A stretch of DNA of 64,000 nucleotides, from contig JAFRSU010000073.1 in the NCBI GenBank assembly GCA_017427415.1, positions 1 to 64,000 of the forward strand, given 5' to 3'. This DNA comes from Lachnospiraceae bacterium. GTDB lineage: Bacteria; Bacillota; Clostridia; Lachnospirales; Lachnospiraceae. The notes under the pieces are model-generated. The model did no database searches and was not told the origin of the DNA. It worked only from the letters and a program-made list of their open reading frames with translations. Below are positions 32,703 to 41,376 of the stretch, in pieces (position 1 is the stretch's first letter; each line of letters opens with the position of its first letter). The position numbers and the translations under genes are program-made.

Positions 32703-34154
32703 TTATTTCTCAAGTACCTGCAGGTACTCCATGTAAGGATCCTGGGTACCCTGCATCGAGCAGCCCTTTTCCTTGGCGTACATGATGTACTGGATGATAT
32801 CATCCGTGATAAGCTCTCCGGGTGCCAGGATCGGGATTCCGGGAGGATAACACATAACAAATTCGGAACAGATCCTTCCGGCGGTCTCAGCTATCGGAAG
32901 CGCTGTCTTATCCGAATAAAATGCCTTTTGGGGTGATACACATACCTTAGGTGCTATATACTCTGCAGCCATAAGGCTTGCGGGATCCTTGGAATACAGA
33001 CGCTTGATGTCGGCAAGTGCTCCCACCAGTCTCTCTATATCCTGTATCCTGTCACCTATCGAGATGTAAGCCAGGATATTGGCTATATCACCGAATTCTA
33101 TCTGGATATCGTACTCATCACGGAGAAGGTCATATACCTCGATGCCCGCAAGTCCGATATCTCTTGTATATACCGAAAGTTTCGTTACATCAAAATCATA
33201 GATGCTGGTACCGTTTACTATCTCGGCACCATAAGCATAGTAGCCGCCGATGGAGTTGATCTCTGCACGTGCATACTCTGCCATATCCTTAACCTTACTG
33301 AAAGACTCCTGTCCTCTTAATGCCAGATTTCTTCTTGAAATATCAAGGCTTGAAAGCAGAAGATACGAAGCACTCGTAGTCTGGGTCAGGTTAATGATCT
33401 GGGCTACATATTCCCAGTTAACTGTCTTATTTACCAAAAGCAGCGAACTCTGCGTAAGGCTTCCGCCGGACTTATGCATGGATACGGATGCCATATCGGC
33501 TCCGGCCTCCATAGCCGATACCGGCAGACTCTTTTCAAAGTAGAGATGCGTTCCGTGCGCCTCATCTACCAGGCAGAGCATCTTGTTTTCATGAGCCAGC
33601 TTAACTATACCTCTTAAGTCCGAGCAGATGCCGTAGTATGTGGGATTGTTTACAAATACACATACCGCATCGGGATTTTCCTTGATGGCTTTTTCCAGCT
33701 CGGATAACTCCATACCGAGCGCGATGCCCAGCTTTTTATCCACCTCGGGATTAACATATACCGGCACTGCACCGCAGAGCACCAATGCATTGATGACGCT
33801 CTTATGAACATTTCTCGGAAGTATGATCTTGTCGCCCGCACGGCATGCAGTAAGTACCATGGCCTGTACAGCCGATGTAGTACCTCCTACCATAAAGAAG
33901 GAATGATCTGCACCGAATGCCTCTGCTGCCAACTCCTCCGCTTCCTTTATGACGGACATGGGATGACACAGGTTGTCAAGCGGCTTCATGGAATTAACAT
34001 CCAGGCTTACGCATTTTTCCCCAAGAAGCTCTTTCAGCTCGGGGTTTCCGCGTCCGCGCTTATGTCCCGGTACATCAAAGGGAACTATTCTCTGTTTTCT
34101 GAATCTCTCAAGTGCTTCATACACCGGAGCATGCTTTTGTGCTTCTATGTTCAT
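32703..34154 (-). CDS. speA: Orn/Lys/Arg decarboxylase, SpeA-like
   Basis: A 483-residue fold-type I PLP decarboxylase, the short Firmicute form related to B. subtilis SpeA. VDEAHG near 197-202 and PLP Lys228 in SMHKSGGSLTQSS are clear; a C-terminal domain ends it. Arginine, giving agmatine, is the most likely substrate for this length and context, but lysine or ornithine cannot be excluded. First gene of the polyamine operon; the ATG is about 20 bp after the terminator of a 220-nt upstream RNA. Confidence 0.88.
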   Translation of the reverse strand: MNIEAQKHAPVYEALERFRKQRIVPFDVPGHKRGRGNPELKELLGEKCVSLDVNSMKPLDNLCHPMSVIKEAEELAAEAFGADHSFFMVGGTTSAVQAMVLTACRAGDKIILPRNVHKSVINALVLCGAVPVYVNPEVDKKLGIALGMELSELEKAIKENPDAVCVFVNNPTYYGICSDLRGIVKLAHENKMLCLVDEAHGTHLYFEKSLPVSAMEAGADMASVSMHKSGGSLTQSSLLLVNKTVNWEYVAQIINLTQTTSASYLLLSSLDISRRNLALRGQESFSKVKDMAEYARAEINSIGGYYAYGAEIVNGTSIYDFDVTKLSVYTRDIGLAGIEVYDLLRDEYDIQIEFGDIANILAYISIGDRIQDIERLVGALADIKRLYSKDPASLMAAEYIAPKVCVSPQKAFYSDKTALPIAETAGRICSEFVMCYPPGIPILAPGELITDDIIQYIMYAKEKGCSMQGTQDPYMEYLQVLEK

Positions 34155-34173
34155 AGCAGGTTCCAGGCCTTTC

Positions 34174-34208
34174 TAAAAATATAAAAGGACAGACTTAACA
34201 TCTGTCCT
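34174..34208 (-). terminator. Terminator between the structured RNA and speA
   Basis: AGGACAGA (34186-34193) and TCTGTCCT (34201-34208) pair around a seven-base loop, followed on the minus strand by UUUUAUAUUUUU. It ends the upstream RNA just before speA. Confidence 0.85.
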
Positions 34209-34396
34209 GAAACTACACGCTTAATTCAATAAACTATCCACAGAACCAATGGAAACCAATGGCTGCACGTATTGACCTATTCAGAAGCGATGTTACCTAA
34301 TGTGGCCTTTCGCCACCCGCGGCAAACGCCCCGCCTGTCCGTATGGGCTTAACCAAAATGGTGGGCAATAATGCATGAATAGTCTAGATTCATGTA
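34176..34396 (-). ncRNA. Structured RNA of unknown family upstream of the polyamine operon
   Basis: A 220-nt predicted RNA with its own strong promoter (34403-34431) and terminator. It is much more GC-rich than the DNA around it and has several local stems: ATGAAT/ATTCAT, ACCA/TGGT, GTGGC-GAAAG-GCCAC, GCCC/GGGC, and CCAC/GTGG pairing over a long range. No ORF with a ribosome site. Position points to a cis-acting leader of speA; an independent RNA such as 6S is an alternative. I recognise no known riboswitch signature. Confidence 0.6.
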
Positions 34397-34402
34397 AGCA
34401 TT

Positions 34403-34431
34403 ACTATATCATAGAGTTGTTGAAAATGCAA
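34403..34431 (-). promoter_or_regulatory. Promoter of the structured RNA
   Basis: TTGCAT (34426-34431), 17-bp spacer, TATAGT (34403-34408) on the minus strand. Confidence 0.65.
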
Positions 34432-34452
34432 GGAATATTTATAATAGTATTA

Positions 34453-34842
34453 TTAGAGTTTTTGGGTTAAATCTGTTTCGATGATAATTTTTTTACATGC
34501 ATTACAATAATATGCAGGGATTTCGATGGCACTGCCAACTGCATTTTGAGCTCTTGCTGCCGTAATAACCCCCAGTTCTCCCATTATATCCGATAAAAAA
34601 CCGGGATCTCCGGTGCACCAGCATACTTTTGCTGCTCCGCGTTCTCCCCTGCAATTTATATATCCACGGTCCATTTCCCTATTACAATATGGACAATTTC
34701 TGTCATGCATCCTGCTGGTTTCCACAAAATCCTGCCATGGTCTTTCTTTTTCCTGTGTTCCATCCGCAATTATCTTTGCTCCACATTCGGGACATGTTCT
34801 TATACCGTCCTGTATTTCAGTACCGCACATAAAACATTTCAT
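34453..34842 (-). CDS. Zinc-ribbon protein
   Basis: A 129-residue protein with three CxxC-type metal sites: CFMC and CPEC near the N-terminus (double zinc ribbon), CPYC in the middle, and CNAC close to the end (the latter two form a DUF6487-like ribbon with the C-W-C-T-G-D segment). Function unknown. It has its own GGAGG and is separated from its neighbours. Confidence 0.75.
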   Translation of the reverse strand: MKCFMCGTEIQDGIRTCPECGAKIIADGTQEKERPWQDFVETSRMHDRNCPYCNREMDRGYINCRGERGAAKVCWCTGDPGFLSDIMGELGVITAARAQNAVGSAIEIPAYYCNACKKIIIETDLTQKL

Positions 34843-34911
34843 CCGTCATTCCTCCGTTTACAACTATATATAATAGTATTATTATACCAAAATCACAAAA
34901 AGAATATTTCT

Positions 34912-35751
34912 TTATTTTTCCTCCACTTTCATGTACCAGCGGCCTTCATTAGCTCTTGAGTTCCTGATGAAGCGGTCGGCCTCGTCAGTGACCTCCTCGA
35001 TGATGTCGGTATCGATATTGTGACCGCAGTTGGAATATATCACCAGCTTACAGTGGGGTAGGCATTCCGCGGTACGCATCATAAGCTCCATCTTGCTGAT
35101 GGGATCCTCCGTCCCGCCGATAAGAAGAGTGGGAACCGTGATCTTTTTTAGTTCCCCGCAAAGTCTCTCCTCGGTTTTGAGCCCCATAAGAGGTCTTCCG
35201 TAATCTATAGCTTTCTCCCTCGGGTCGGGCGGAGTGGTGTTTTTACTGATGTGATCGGCCCTGATCTTACGCCTTAAGGCTCTCGCGGGATCGTTATCGA
35301 TCTCGGGATCAAAGGGCGGCGGGGTTTTAATGATGCCCTGCTCAAGCATCTGTCTGTAAGACATGGTACCTTCCTTAAGGCTGTGAGGTCCTGCCACTAC
35401 AGCTATAAATGACTCTACCCTCTCCTGATGTCTTAACATCAGATGCCAGCCGACACCGGCACCGTGGGATGCTCCCATGTATATGAACTTCCCGATGCCT
35501 AAAGCATCAGCCACTCTAACCACATCATCGGCAAACACATTGTACCAGTCCTCTCCGTAGTCTTCCTCCACATAGGATGACGGAGCAAACCCGCGGAGTG
35601 TTATGCAGTATACATGATAGCCCATCTCTGCCAGCTTCTGCTGCATCCCCTTAGGATAAAATCCGACCTGTGCGGACAGGATATAATTATCTCCTTCGCC
35701 GTATTCCTCGTAAAACAGCCTGATCTTGTCGTTAATGTCAACGTACCCCAT
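34912..35751 (-). CDS. Alpha/beta hydrolase
   Basis: A 279-residue alpha/beta hydrolase with nucleophile Ser95 in MGASHGAGVG, acidic residue in GGTEDPIS and His in SNCGHNID. The Gly-Ala-Ser-His-Gly elbow is slightly unusual but valid. Cytoplasmic; substrate unknown. Not a close paralogue of the hydrolase at 13710. Confidence 0.8.
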   Translation of the reverse strand: MGYVDINDKIRLFYEEYGEGDNYILSAQVGFYPKGMQQKLAEMGYHVYCITLRGFAPSSYVEEDYGEDWYNVFADDVVRVADALGIGKFIYMGASHGAGVGWHLMLRHQERVESFIAVVAGPHSLKEGTMSYRQMLEQGIIKTPPPFDPEIDNDPARALRRKIRADHISKNTTPPDPREKAIDYGRPLMGLKTEERLCGELKKITVPTLLIGGTEDPISKMELMMRTAECLPHCKLVIYSNCGHNIDTDIIEEVTDEADRFIRNSRANEGRWYMKVEEK

Positions 35752-35799
35752 TTTTTTATACCTTCTTCCTTTTCCCGGTTTTTAATCCTGCGCACCTTC

Positions 35800-35828
35800 T
35801 GTCATTCTGAGCGCAGCAAAGAATCTTA
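35800..35828. repeat. CTCAGAATGACA repeat, inverted copy
   Basis: TGTCATTCTGAGCGCAGCAA and onwards, the reverse complement of the copy at 22892. It overlaps the last bases of the HD-domain gene. Confidence 0.7.
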
Positions 35829-36443
35829 CGGTTTCAGCCATCCCTTCGCTACCGCATTATCTATATTTTTTTCCACCCACGGATAGACTTTAGGCATGAA
35901 TTCTTTTACTATCGACATTCTTTTTTCTACTGCTGCCCTGTCCGTAGTCCCGCTTTCCACCCAGGTGTGGCCTTCGGTTAATGTATTGTGGAAAAACGGC
36001 TGTATCCTGTCAAGACATGCTGCGTATTTTGAGTCCGCTGTCTCCATCCCGTCAAACTCTTCCCACAAGGCTCTTATGTATGCTCCCTGTTCTTCGGGCA
36101 GTAATGCAAACAGCCTGTCTGCTGCCTTTGCCTCACGTTCGGCTTTACTCTTATTTCCTTCCACATCATATGCGAAAGTATCTCCTGCGTATATCTCTAT
36201 CAGGTCATGCACCACGCACATCTTTATGGCATGTCCGATATCCACGGGCTCACTCGCATATTCCTCAAATAAAAGCGCCATAACAGCTATGTGCCAAGAG
36301 TGCTCTGCGTCATTTTCCCTTCTGCTTTTATCCAAAAGCATGGTGCGGCGGAGTACCGAGGTCATCTTATCTATCTCTGCGGTAAACATTAGCTGCATGT
36401 CAAGTCTGTCTATACCGCTACTGATGAAATCTTCTATTCCCAT
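35826..36443 (-). CDS. HD-domain protein, YfbR/HDDC2-like
   Basis: A 205-residue metal-dependent phosphohydrolase: His in ENDAEHSWHI (about 48), the HD pair at 79-80 in MCVVHDLIEI, and the late Asp in SKYAACLDRIQPF. YfbR-like enzymes are 5'-deoxynucleotidases. The stop lies within a dispersed repeat. Confidence 0.85.
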   Translation of the reverse strand: MGIEDFISSGIDRLDMQLMFTAEIDKMTSVLRRTMLLDKSRRENDAEHSWHIAVMALLFEEYASEPVDIGHAIKMCVVHDLIEIYAGDTFAYDVEGNKSKAEREAKAADRLFALLPEEQGAYIRALWEEFDGMETADSKYAACLDRIQPFFHNTLTEGHTWVESGTTDRAAVEKRMSIVKEFMPKVYPWVEKNIDNAVAKGWLKP

Positions 36444-36458
36444 AATTAGTTATACTCC

Positions 36459-37583
36459 TTACTTTCCTTTAACATTGATCACTACATACTCCGACTTGGT
36501 ACCGGTCTTAAACTTCAGCTCCCAGTCGGCTATACCGCTGGTGACGATAAAATCTGTATTGTTTCTTCTTTCGTATCCGTATACCCTGTTATTTCCGCCA
36601 AAGGACTGCTGGAAAAACGTAAACGGCAGCATCTGTCCGCCGTGGGTATGTCCCGAAAGTACCAGATCAGCAACACTGTTTGCTTCGTTTTCGTAATCGG
36701 TCGGCTGGTGATCCAGGACTATCACGTATTTATCGGGATCGATGTCTTTGGTAAGTGTTTCTATACTCATCCTGCCGCGGTTTGAAGCATCCGCCCTTCC
36801 GACTATCACGATATTATCGCCCACCTCCCGGACCTTATCTTCAAGTATCTGTACGTTATTGACCCTAAGATAAACAAACAGGGATTCCGCTGAAAAACCT
36901 CTGCGTCCGCCATAATAACCCTTGTCATGATTTCCGTAGGAGAACCATACACCGTATTTTGCATTTATCGTACCTAAAGCCTCGCAGGCCTTTATCATAT
37001 TGTCTTTGTCCGTCCCGTCGTCCACAAAATCCCCAGGGATAAGCACTATATCGGGATTTTCCGCATTGATCCTGTCTATCTGCTCCTTAAACCCGTCCCC
37101 GTCGAAGGTGGCTCCTATATGTGAATCCGCGAACATGACGATCTTAAGATCACCGACGGCCTTATCGGTCTCTATATCATACGTAGTCACAAACACATGA
37201 TTGCACAGGAAATATCCAATCGCAAGGTATATAAAGCACAATCCGAACGCACCCCATCCCTGCCAGTAAAAGCCGCTTCCGGTGCCTTCGGGATGCTTTT
37301 TCTTCCTTGCTTTTTTAACGAACAATCCTACTATGTCAAATATAAGCTTAAAAAGCAGCAAATGTATCAGTATGATCACGCAGTTTACCAATGACATGGT
37401 GAAATAAAACAAAGCAAAGAATGCCGCAAAAATACCAAAGGACAGTAACAGTCCCGGTATTCTTTTATTATTCGTGATCTTTCTGATCCCGGGAAACCTG
37501 TATATGCTCCAGATGATATATATGGCTCCGACTATTCCCGCTATAGCAGCAAATGAAAAAATAAATCCCCAGAGAGTATTCAT
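36459..37583 (-). CDS. Membrane-anchored metallophosphoesterase
   Basis: A 374-residue protein with four N-terminal transmembrane helices (first about 120 residues) and a calcineurin-like phosphoesterase domain: FADSHIG, PGDFVDDG, YGNHDKG and SGHTHGGQ, the metal-binding blocks. YkuE/YaeI-like relatives act on the lipid surface. Its ATG overlaps the stop of the small upstream ORF (ATGA). Confidence 0.88.
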   Translation of the reverse strand: MNTLWGFIFSFAAIAGIVGAIYIIWSIYRFPGIRKITNNKRIPGLLLSFGIFAAFFALFYFTMSLVNCVIILIHLLLFKLIFDIVGLFVKKARKKKHPEGTGSGFYWQGWGAFGLCFIYLAIGYFLCNHVFVTTYDIETDKAVGDLKIVMFADSHIGATFDGDGFKEQIDRINAENPDIVLIPGDFVDDGTDKDNMIKACEALGTINAKYGVWFSYGNHDKGYYGGRRGFSAESLFVYLRVNNVQILEDKVREVGDNIVIVGRADASNRGRMSIETLTKDIDPDKYVIVLDHQPTDYENEANSVADLVLSGHTHGGQMLPFTFFQQSFGGNNRVYGYERRNNTDFIVTSGIADWELKFKTGTKSEYVVINVKGK

Positions 37584-37762
37584 ATATTATGCTCCTTTTT
37601 ATTAATGTTTCCTTTATAGTTTTTAAACACCAGTTTTCCCCTTTCATCCGCATTGACCTCATAAAGCCGTATCTGCGTTTTCGTTAGCATATAACTTTCA
37701 TCGCCGGCTTTTAGAGCAAACGAAAATGCATTTAGCGTATCTCCGCATATTATGGAAAACAT
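37580..37762 (-). CDS. Small ORF coupled to the phosphoesterase
   Basis: A 60-codon ORF (begins MFSIICGDTLNAFSFALKA) whose TGA overlaps the ATG of the next gene. AAGGAG-like bases in its end would serve that gene. No homology recognised. It might be the second half of the ORF at 37698 after a frameshift. Confidence 0.35.
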   Translation of the reverse strand: MFSIICGDTLNAFSFALKAGDESYMLTKTQIRLYEVNADERGKLVFKNYKGNINKKEHNI

Positions 37763-37910
37763 CTTTTATCCTGGCGGGATCCATATCTTCTTTCCACTTG
37801 CCATCGGACAATATCTTTTCCCCGTTGAAGAAGTTACAGATAGTCTTTGTAATTTTATAAGGAATGTTAATCAACCCTGTTATCTTAAATCTTGCATCAG
37901 CCGGTATCAT
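37698..37910 (-). CDS. Small ORF of unknown function
   Basis: A 70-codon ORF (begins MIPADARFKITGLINIPYK) overlapping the next one in another frame by 65 bp. It may be real or part of a frame-disrupted gene; nothing else is found in 37584-37926. Confidence 0.3.
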   Translation of the reverse strand: MIPADARFKITGLINIPYKITKTICNFFNGEKILSDGKWKEDMDPARIKDVFHNMRRYAKCIFVCSKSRR

Positions 37911-37926
37911 TCATGTTTTGCTTTCT

Positions 37927-38856
37927 TCAGTAACGATTCCCGACTCTTTTCCAAAACATATCTTTATCAGCCACTATCTGTATGCCATTCTTAACGGCTT
38001 CTTCATAGCCCATAGGAGAGTATAAAAGCTTAAGTGTCAGATTTTCATAATCTGCCCTGAAAACTTCCTTTGAAATGATCTCTTTAAGAAGATCTGTAAT
38101 ATTATATTGTTCCTGTGCAGAATAATTCTTATATTTAGGGTTGTCTCGGTCTGCCCTTACTTCCGCTATAAGCTCCGAATAATCCTTGTCCATATCTATA
38201 ACTTTTATCAGTTTTGCTATGTCATATAGGTGTCGAGAGTTCCTTGTAACATTATTTCCTATATAATAATCACAGATGGCAAATACTTTATCTATAAAAG
38301 TTCTTTCTAAGGACTGAACACTTATGATTATGTCCGCTGATGGAAAATCTATCGGCATATCAAGATTCTTCTCTTTGCAGAATTTAGATACTATACTGCT
38401 TACCGTTATCTTATCAACAGGATAAGATATCTGTCTAAATACAGTCTCAACCTTTAGGGACTGCTTCTGCTCATCAAATAATGAGTCATACAGAAAGGGA
38501 TATCGGCAGAAGTCAGAACGTTCCCATATATTATCAGTACCCTTTTCGAGTTCAAGGCCATATTCTTCGGCTATATCAAGTAAGACCCTATAAAGACTTT
38601 TCTTTTCCTTCTGTGTAGGCTTTACTGAACAGGTTATGTCTATATCTTCAGAAAACCTATCAATAATGCCATATCCCTTTGACAAGGATGTTCCGCCCTT
38701 AAAAACAAGACTTTCGTTTGAAGCAAATAACTTATCAAGAATGATGGACTGAATGGTATCTTTTTCTATCATAAGAATATCCTGTCCGGTTTCCTGAGAG
38801 ATAAGAGAGATAAACTCCCGCCATTCTTCTTTTTTATCCTTATACCAATATGCCAT
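37927..38856 (-). CDS. AbiEii-type nucleotidyltransferase toxin
   Basis: A 309-residue AbiEii/AbiGii family nucleotidyltransferase: GGTS at 54-57 and DID at 71-73 in RFSEDIDITCS, followed by the helical C-terminal part. In type IV toxin-antitoxin systems it transfers nucleotides (to tRNA in known members) and arrests growth; phage exclusion is typical. It starts inside the last 17 bp of the antitoxin gene. Confidence 0.92.
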   Translation of the reverse strand: MAYWYKDKKEEWREFISLISQETGQDILMIEKDTIQSIILDKLFASNESLVFKGGTSLSKGYGIIDRFSEDIDITCSVKPTQKEKKSLYRVLLDIAEEYGLELEKGTDNIWERSDFCRYPFLYDSLFDEQKQSLKVETVFRQISYPVDKITVSSIVSKFCKEKNLDMPIDFPSADIIISVQSLERTFIDKVFAICDYYIGNNVTRNSRHLYDIAKLIKVIDMDKDYSELIAEVRADRDNPKYKNYSAQEQYNITDLLKEIISKEVFRADYENLTLKLLYSPMGYEEAVKNGIQIVADKDMFWKRVGNRY

Positions 38857-39505
38857 ATAATCCCCCTAAATATAGGTTACGAAGTACCTTATCCGGATAA
38901 TAAGGTATGTATTTATCTAATTGCTTCAGGTCAATGTGCTTATCTTCTATATATCTGTATAGACGATTGATATAATATTCTTTATCCTCGTCATAAAATT
39001 CGTTATAGTCACCAATACAGCACATTAAGTCAAGGAATTGCAGTATATCTTTGTTCTCCTTCGTAATATGTACATAAGGCTTATATACTATGATGTTCCT
39101 TTTATTTATCTCTACTTTTCTCTGTTCCGTCGTAGCCGCATTAGATCTTATTTCCAACACTGCCGGAACCTGAGTGGTTAACCCTGCTCTGTTAACAAGC
39201 GTAAATCCTGTAATGTAGCCTTGTATATCACCATTGTCAAGATATTTCTTCTTTAGGTATTCCTCACGGTCAAGATTGCCTTCAAGACCTAATATATTTT
39301 TATAAGGAAGATAATAGATACCTTTCTGGAATCTCTTTAACTTACCAATATCAGAAAGTTTTTTGAAACTCTGTTTTAAATCTGCTCTTAACTTTTCATT
39401 TACTTCAGAAACAAATATCGGCTCACCTTTTTTTACATAGTTTCTTACAAGATATTCATAAAGAGTCTCACCATTATTATTAATTACTGCTTCTGATGCT
39501 GACAT
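38840..39505 (-). CDS. AbiEi-type antitoxin (DUF6088-like)
   Basis: A 221-residue antitoxin-type protein: an N-terminal winged helix (VNEKLRADLKQSFKKLSDIG, then KRFQKGIYYLPYKN) and the C-terminal antitoxin domain of AbiEi/DUF6088 proteins (YLDNGDIQGYITGFTLVNRAG and following). It represses its operon and neutralises the toxin by a separate domain. SD AAGAAGG before the ATG. Confidence 0.88.
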   Translation of the reverse strand: MSASEAVINNNGETLYEYLVRNYVKKGEPIFVSEVNEKLRADLKQSFKKLSDIGKLKRFQKGIYYLPYKNILGLEGNLDREEYLKKKYLDNGDIQGYITGFTLVNRAGLTTQVPAVLEIRSNAATTEQRKVEINKRNIIVYKPYVHITKENKDILQFLDLMCCIGDYNEFYDEDKEYYINRLYRYIEDKHIDLKQLDKYIPYYPDKVLRNLYLGGLYGILV

Positions 39506-39557
39506 AGGTTCACCTTCTTTCTAAAAACTATACAGAAATCTGCTTTTTCTATATAGT

Positions 39558-39586
39558 ATATTATCATATATCTTACACTGTGTCAA
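39558..39586 (-). promoter_or_regulatory. Promoter of the AbiE operon
   Basis: TTGACA (39581-39586), 17-bp spacer, TAATAT (39558-39563) on the minus strand. The surrounding AT-rich inverted half-sites (TATATGATA and TATACTATATA) are candidate AbiEi operators. Confidence 0.6.
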
Positions 39587-39677
39587 TAAAAAAGAGAAAC
39601 AAATTGTCCTGAAACCCTTATTTTATCGGCTTCTAAGGGATGTGTAACCACCTGATTAGCCATAATTTAGGCAAAAT

Positions 39678-39723
39678 AAAAATGCTGAAACCCTTGATTT
39701 TACAAGACTTTTCAGCATTTTTT
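39678..39723. terminator. Terminator downstream of tRNA-Ser
   Basis: AAAATGCTGAAA pairs with TTTCAGCATTTT; runs of U on either strand. It ends the minus-strand tRNA transcript and separates it from the AbiE operon. Confidence 0.8.
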
Positions 39724-39729
39724 CCGTAA

Positions 39730-39817
39730 CGGAGAAGGAGGGATTTGAACCCTCGCGCCGCGCAAACGACCTACACCCTTAGCAGGGGCGCCTCTTCGGC
39801 CTCTTGAGTACTTCTCC
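39730..39817 (-). tRNA. tRNA-Ser (GCT)
   Basis: A class II tRNA of 88 nt. The acceptor GGAGAAG pairs with CTTCTCC, discriminator G; T arm with GGTTCAAATCC; anticodon loop CTGCTAA gives GCT, which reads AGC and AGU. The long variable arm with the GTTTGC loop is typical of serine. CCA is not encoded. Confidence 0.95.
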
Positions 39818-39924
39818 AGGTTCCGAACTCATAAGTTCAGTATTCTCTTTTCGTTTTTCAACGCAAGTGTTATTCTATCAAAGAAATAGACGCTTGTCAA
39901 GGAAAATTTAAACCTTCACCACTG

Positions 39925-40506
39925 TTATACGCGGAAAGCTCCGCCTTCACTGTCAATAAGTACTGTTACAGGGAAGTTTTCTACCTCCATCTTGCGGATA
40001 GCTTCGGTACCAAGGTCATCATACGCTATAACTTCACTGCTCTTTATACACTTTGAAAGAAGAGCTCCGGCTCCGCCGGTGGCCCCCATGTAGATAGCTT
40101 TGTTTCTCTTGATGGCAGCCTTTACATCATCGCTGCGTCTACCTTTTCCTACCATACCGGCTAACCCCAGGTCCAGAAGAAGAGGGGTATATTTATCCAT
40201 ACGGGATGAAGTAGTGGGACCTGCAGATCCTATTACCTGCCCGGGCTTTGCAGGTGTGGGGCCTAAGTAGTACAGCACTTTTCCTGTTAAATCTATGGGA
40301 GTTACGCCGTTCTCGAATAATTCGGCGGATGTAACCTGATCTAAAGTCTTACCGGATTTTTGGAGATACTCGTTGATAGCGTCATACATTCTCTTGTGAG
40401 CTGCATCTCTGGCAGAATATATGGTACCGTTAAGGTATAAAACATCCTGATTCTTGATTTTTTCTATGTCTTCCGCACTGAAGGGAAGTGTAATGCTATA
40501 GTCCAT
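39925..40506 (-). CDS. Class I fumarase-type hydratase, beta subunit
   Basis: A 193-residue protein matching the C-terminal half of class I fumarases and L(+)-tartrate dehydratase beta subunits: GTIYSARDAAHKRM at the N-terminus and GSAGPTTSSRMDKYTPLLL with the substrate-binding Arg/Thr. It works with the alpha subunit encoded 10 bp upstream. Fumarase is the more likely of the two reactions. Confidence 0.9.
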   Translation of the reverse strand: MDYSITLPFSAEDIEKIKNQDVLYLNGTIYSARDAAHKRMYDAINEYLQKSGKTLDQVTSAELFENGVTPIDLTGKVLYYLGPTPAKPGQVIGSAGPTTSSRMDKYTPLLLDLGLAGMVGKGRRSDDVKAAIKRNKAIYMGATGGAGALLSKCIKSSEVIAYDDLGTEAIRKMEVENFPVTVLIDSEGGAFRV

Positions 40507-40515
40507 TTTTCTACC

Positions 40516-41376
40516 TCACAAAACAGTTTTCACATGGCGGTTTACGTGGCAGCACATGTTGACTGCCAGCGGCATACCTGCAATGTGGGTGGGATAAATC
40601 TCAATATTTACTCCTAAGCATGTGAACTTGCCACCCATGCCGCCGGGTCCGATGTCAAGGTTGTTGATCTCATCATATAAATCCTTTTGTAACTTAACGG
40701 CATATTCATTTGATACCTCATCAAAATATGAATGTACCGAGTTAAGCTCATTGGTAAGAGCTTTTTTGGCAAGAAGTGCACTCTTTTCAAAGTCGCCACC
40801 GATACCTACACCCACTACTACGGGCGGGCAGGCGTTAGGACCTGCATCCTTAACTGCAGTGAGAACTGCATTCTTTATACCGTCTATACCGTCAGCGGGC
40901 TTAAGCATGAATACCCTGCTCATATTTTCGCTTCCGAAGCCCTTAGGTGCAAGCGTTATCTCTAACTGCTCTCCATCCACTATCTCTGTATGGATGATGG
41001 CAGGAGTATTATCCCCGGTATTTTTTCTTATGATAGGATTATTTACTACGGATTTCCTAAGATATCCTTCAGTATATCCCTGACGGACACCCTCATTTAT
41101 GGCTGCAGCAAAGCTGCCGCCCTCGATATGCACATCCTGTCCTAATTTTACGAACACTACTGCCATACCGGTATCCTGGCATATCGGGATCTGCTCATTC
41201 CCGGCTATATCAAGGTTTTCTTTTAACTGTCCGAGTATCTTTTTCCCGAGCACATTTTCTTCATTGTCACAGGCATTGTACAGTGCCTTCTTCATATCAT
41301 CCGCTAAGTACAGATTAGCCTCGATGCACATTTTTTTCACTACCTGTGTGATATCTTCCGTTCTGACCGTTCTCAC
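40516..41376 (-). CDS. Class I fumarase-type hydratase, alpha subunit
   Basis: A 286-residue iron-sulphur subunit. Cluster cysteines are in PICQDTG, GPNACPPVV and GGKFTCLG; NMSRVFMLKPADG is also typical. It carries the oxygen-sensitive 4Fe-4S cluster that hydrates fumarate to malate (or dehydrates tartrate). Its ATG overlaps the Nudix stop by four bases (ATGA). Confidence 0.93.
   Translation of the reverse strand: MRTVRTEDITQVVKKMCIEANLYLADDMKKALYNACDNEENVLGKKILGQLKENLDIAGNEQIPICQDTGMAVVFVKLGQDVHIEGGSFAAAINEGVRQGYTEGYLRKSVVNNPIIRKNTGDNTPAIIHTEIVDGEQLEITLAPKGFGSENMSRVFMLKPADGIDGIKNAVLTAVKDAGPNACPPVVVGVGIGGDFEKSALLAKKALTNELNSVHSYFDEVSNEYAVKLQKDLYDEINNLDIGPGGMGGKFTCLGVNIEIYPTHIAGMPLAVNMCCHVNRHVKTVL

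Noticed and set aside
34209..34396. Known riboswitches, tmRNA, RNase P RNA or SRP RNA for the RNA before speA
   Set aside because: None of the conserved signatures I know for these (T-box, SAM, guanidine, lysine, c-di-GMP, RNase P, tmRNA ends) is present; 6S could not be excluded.
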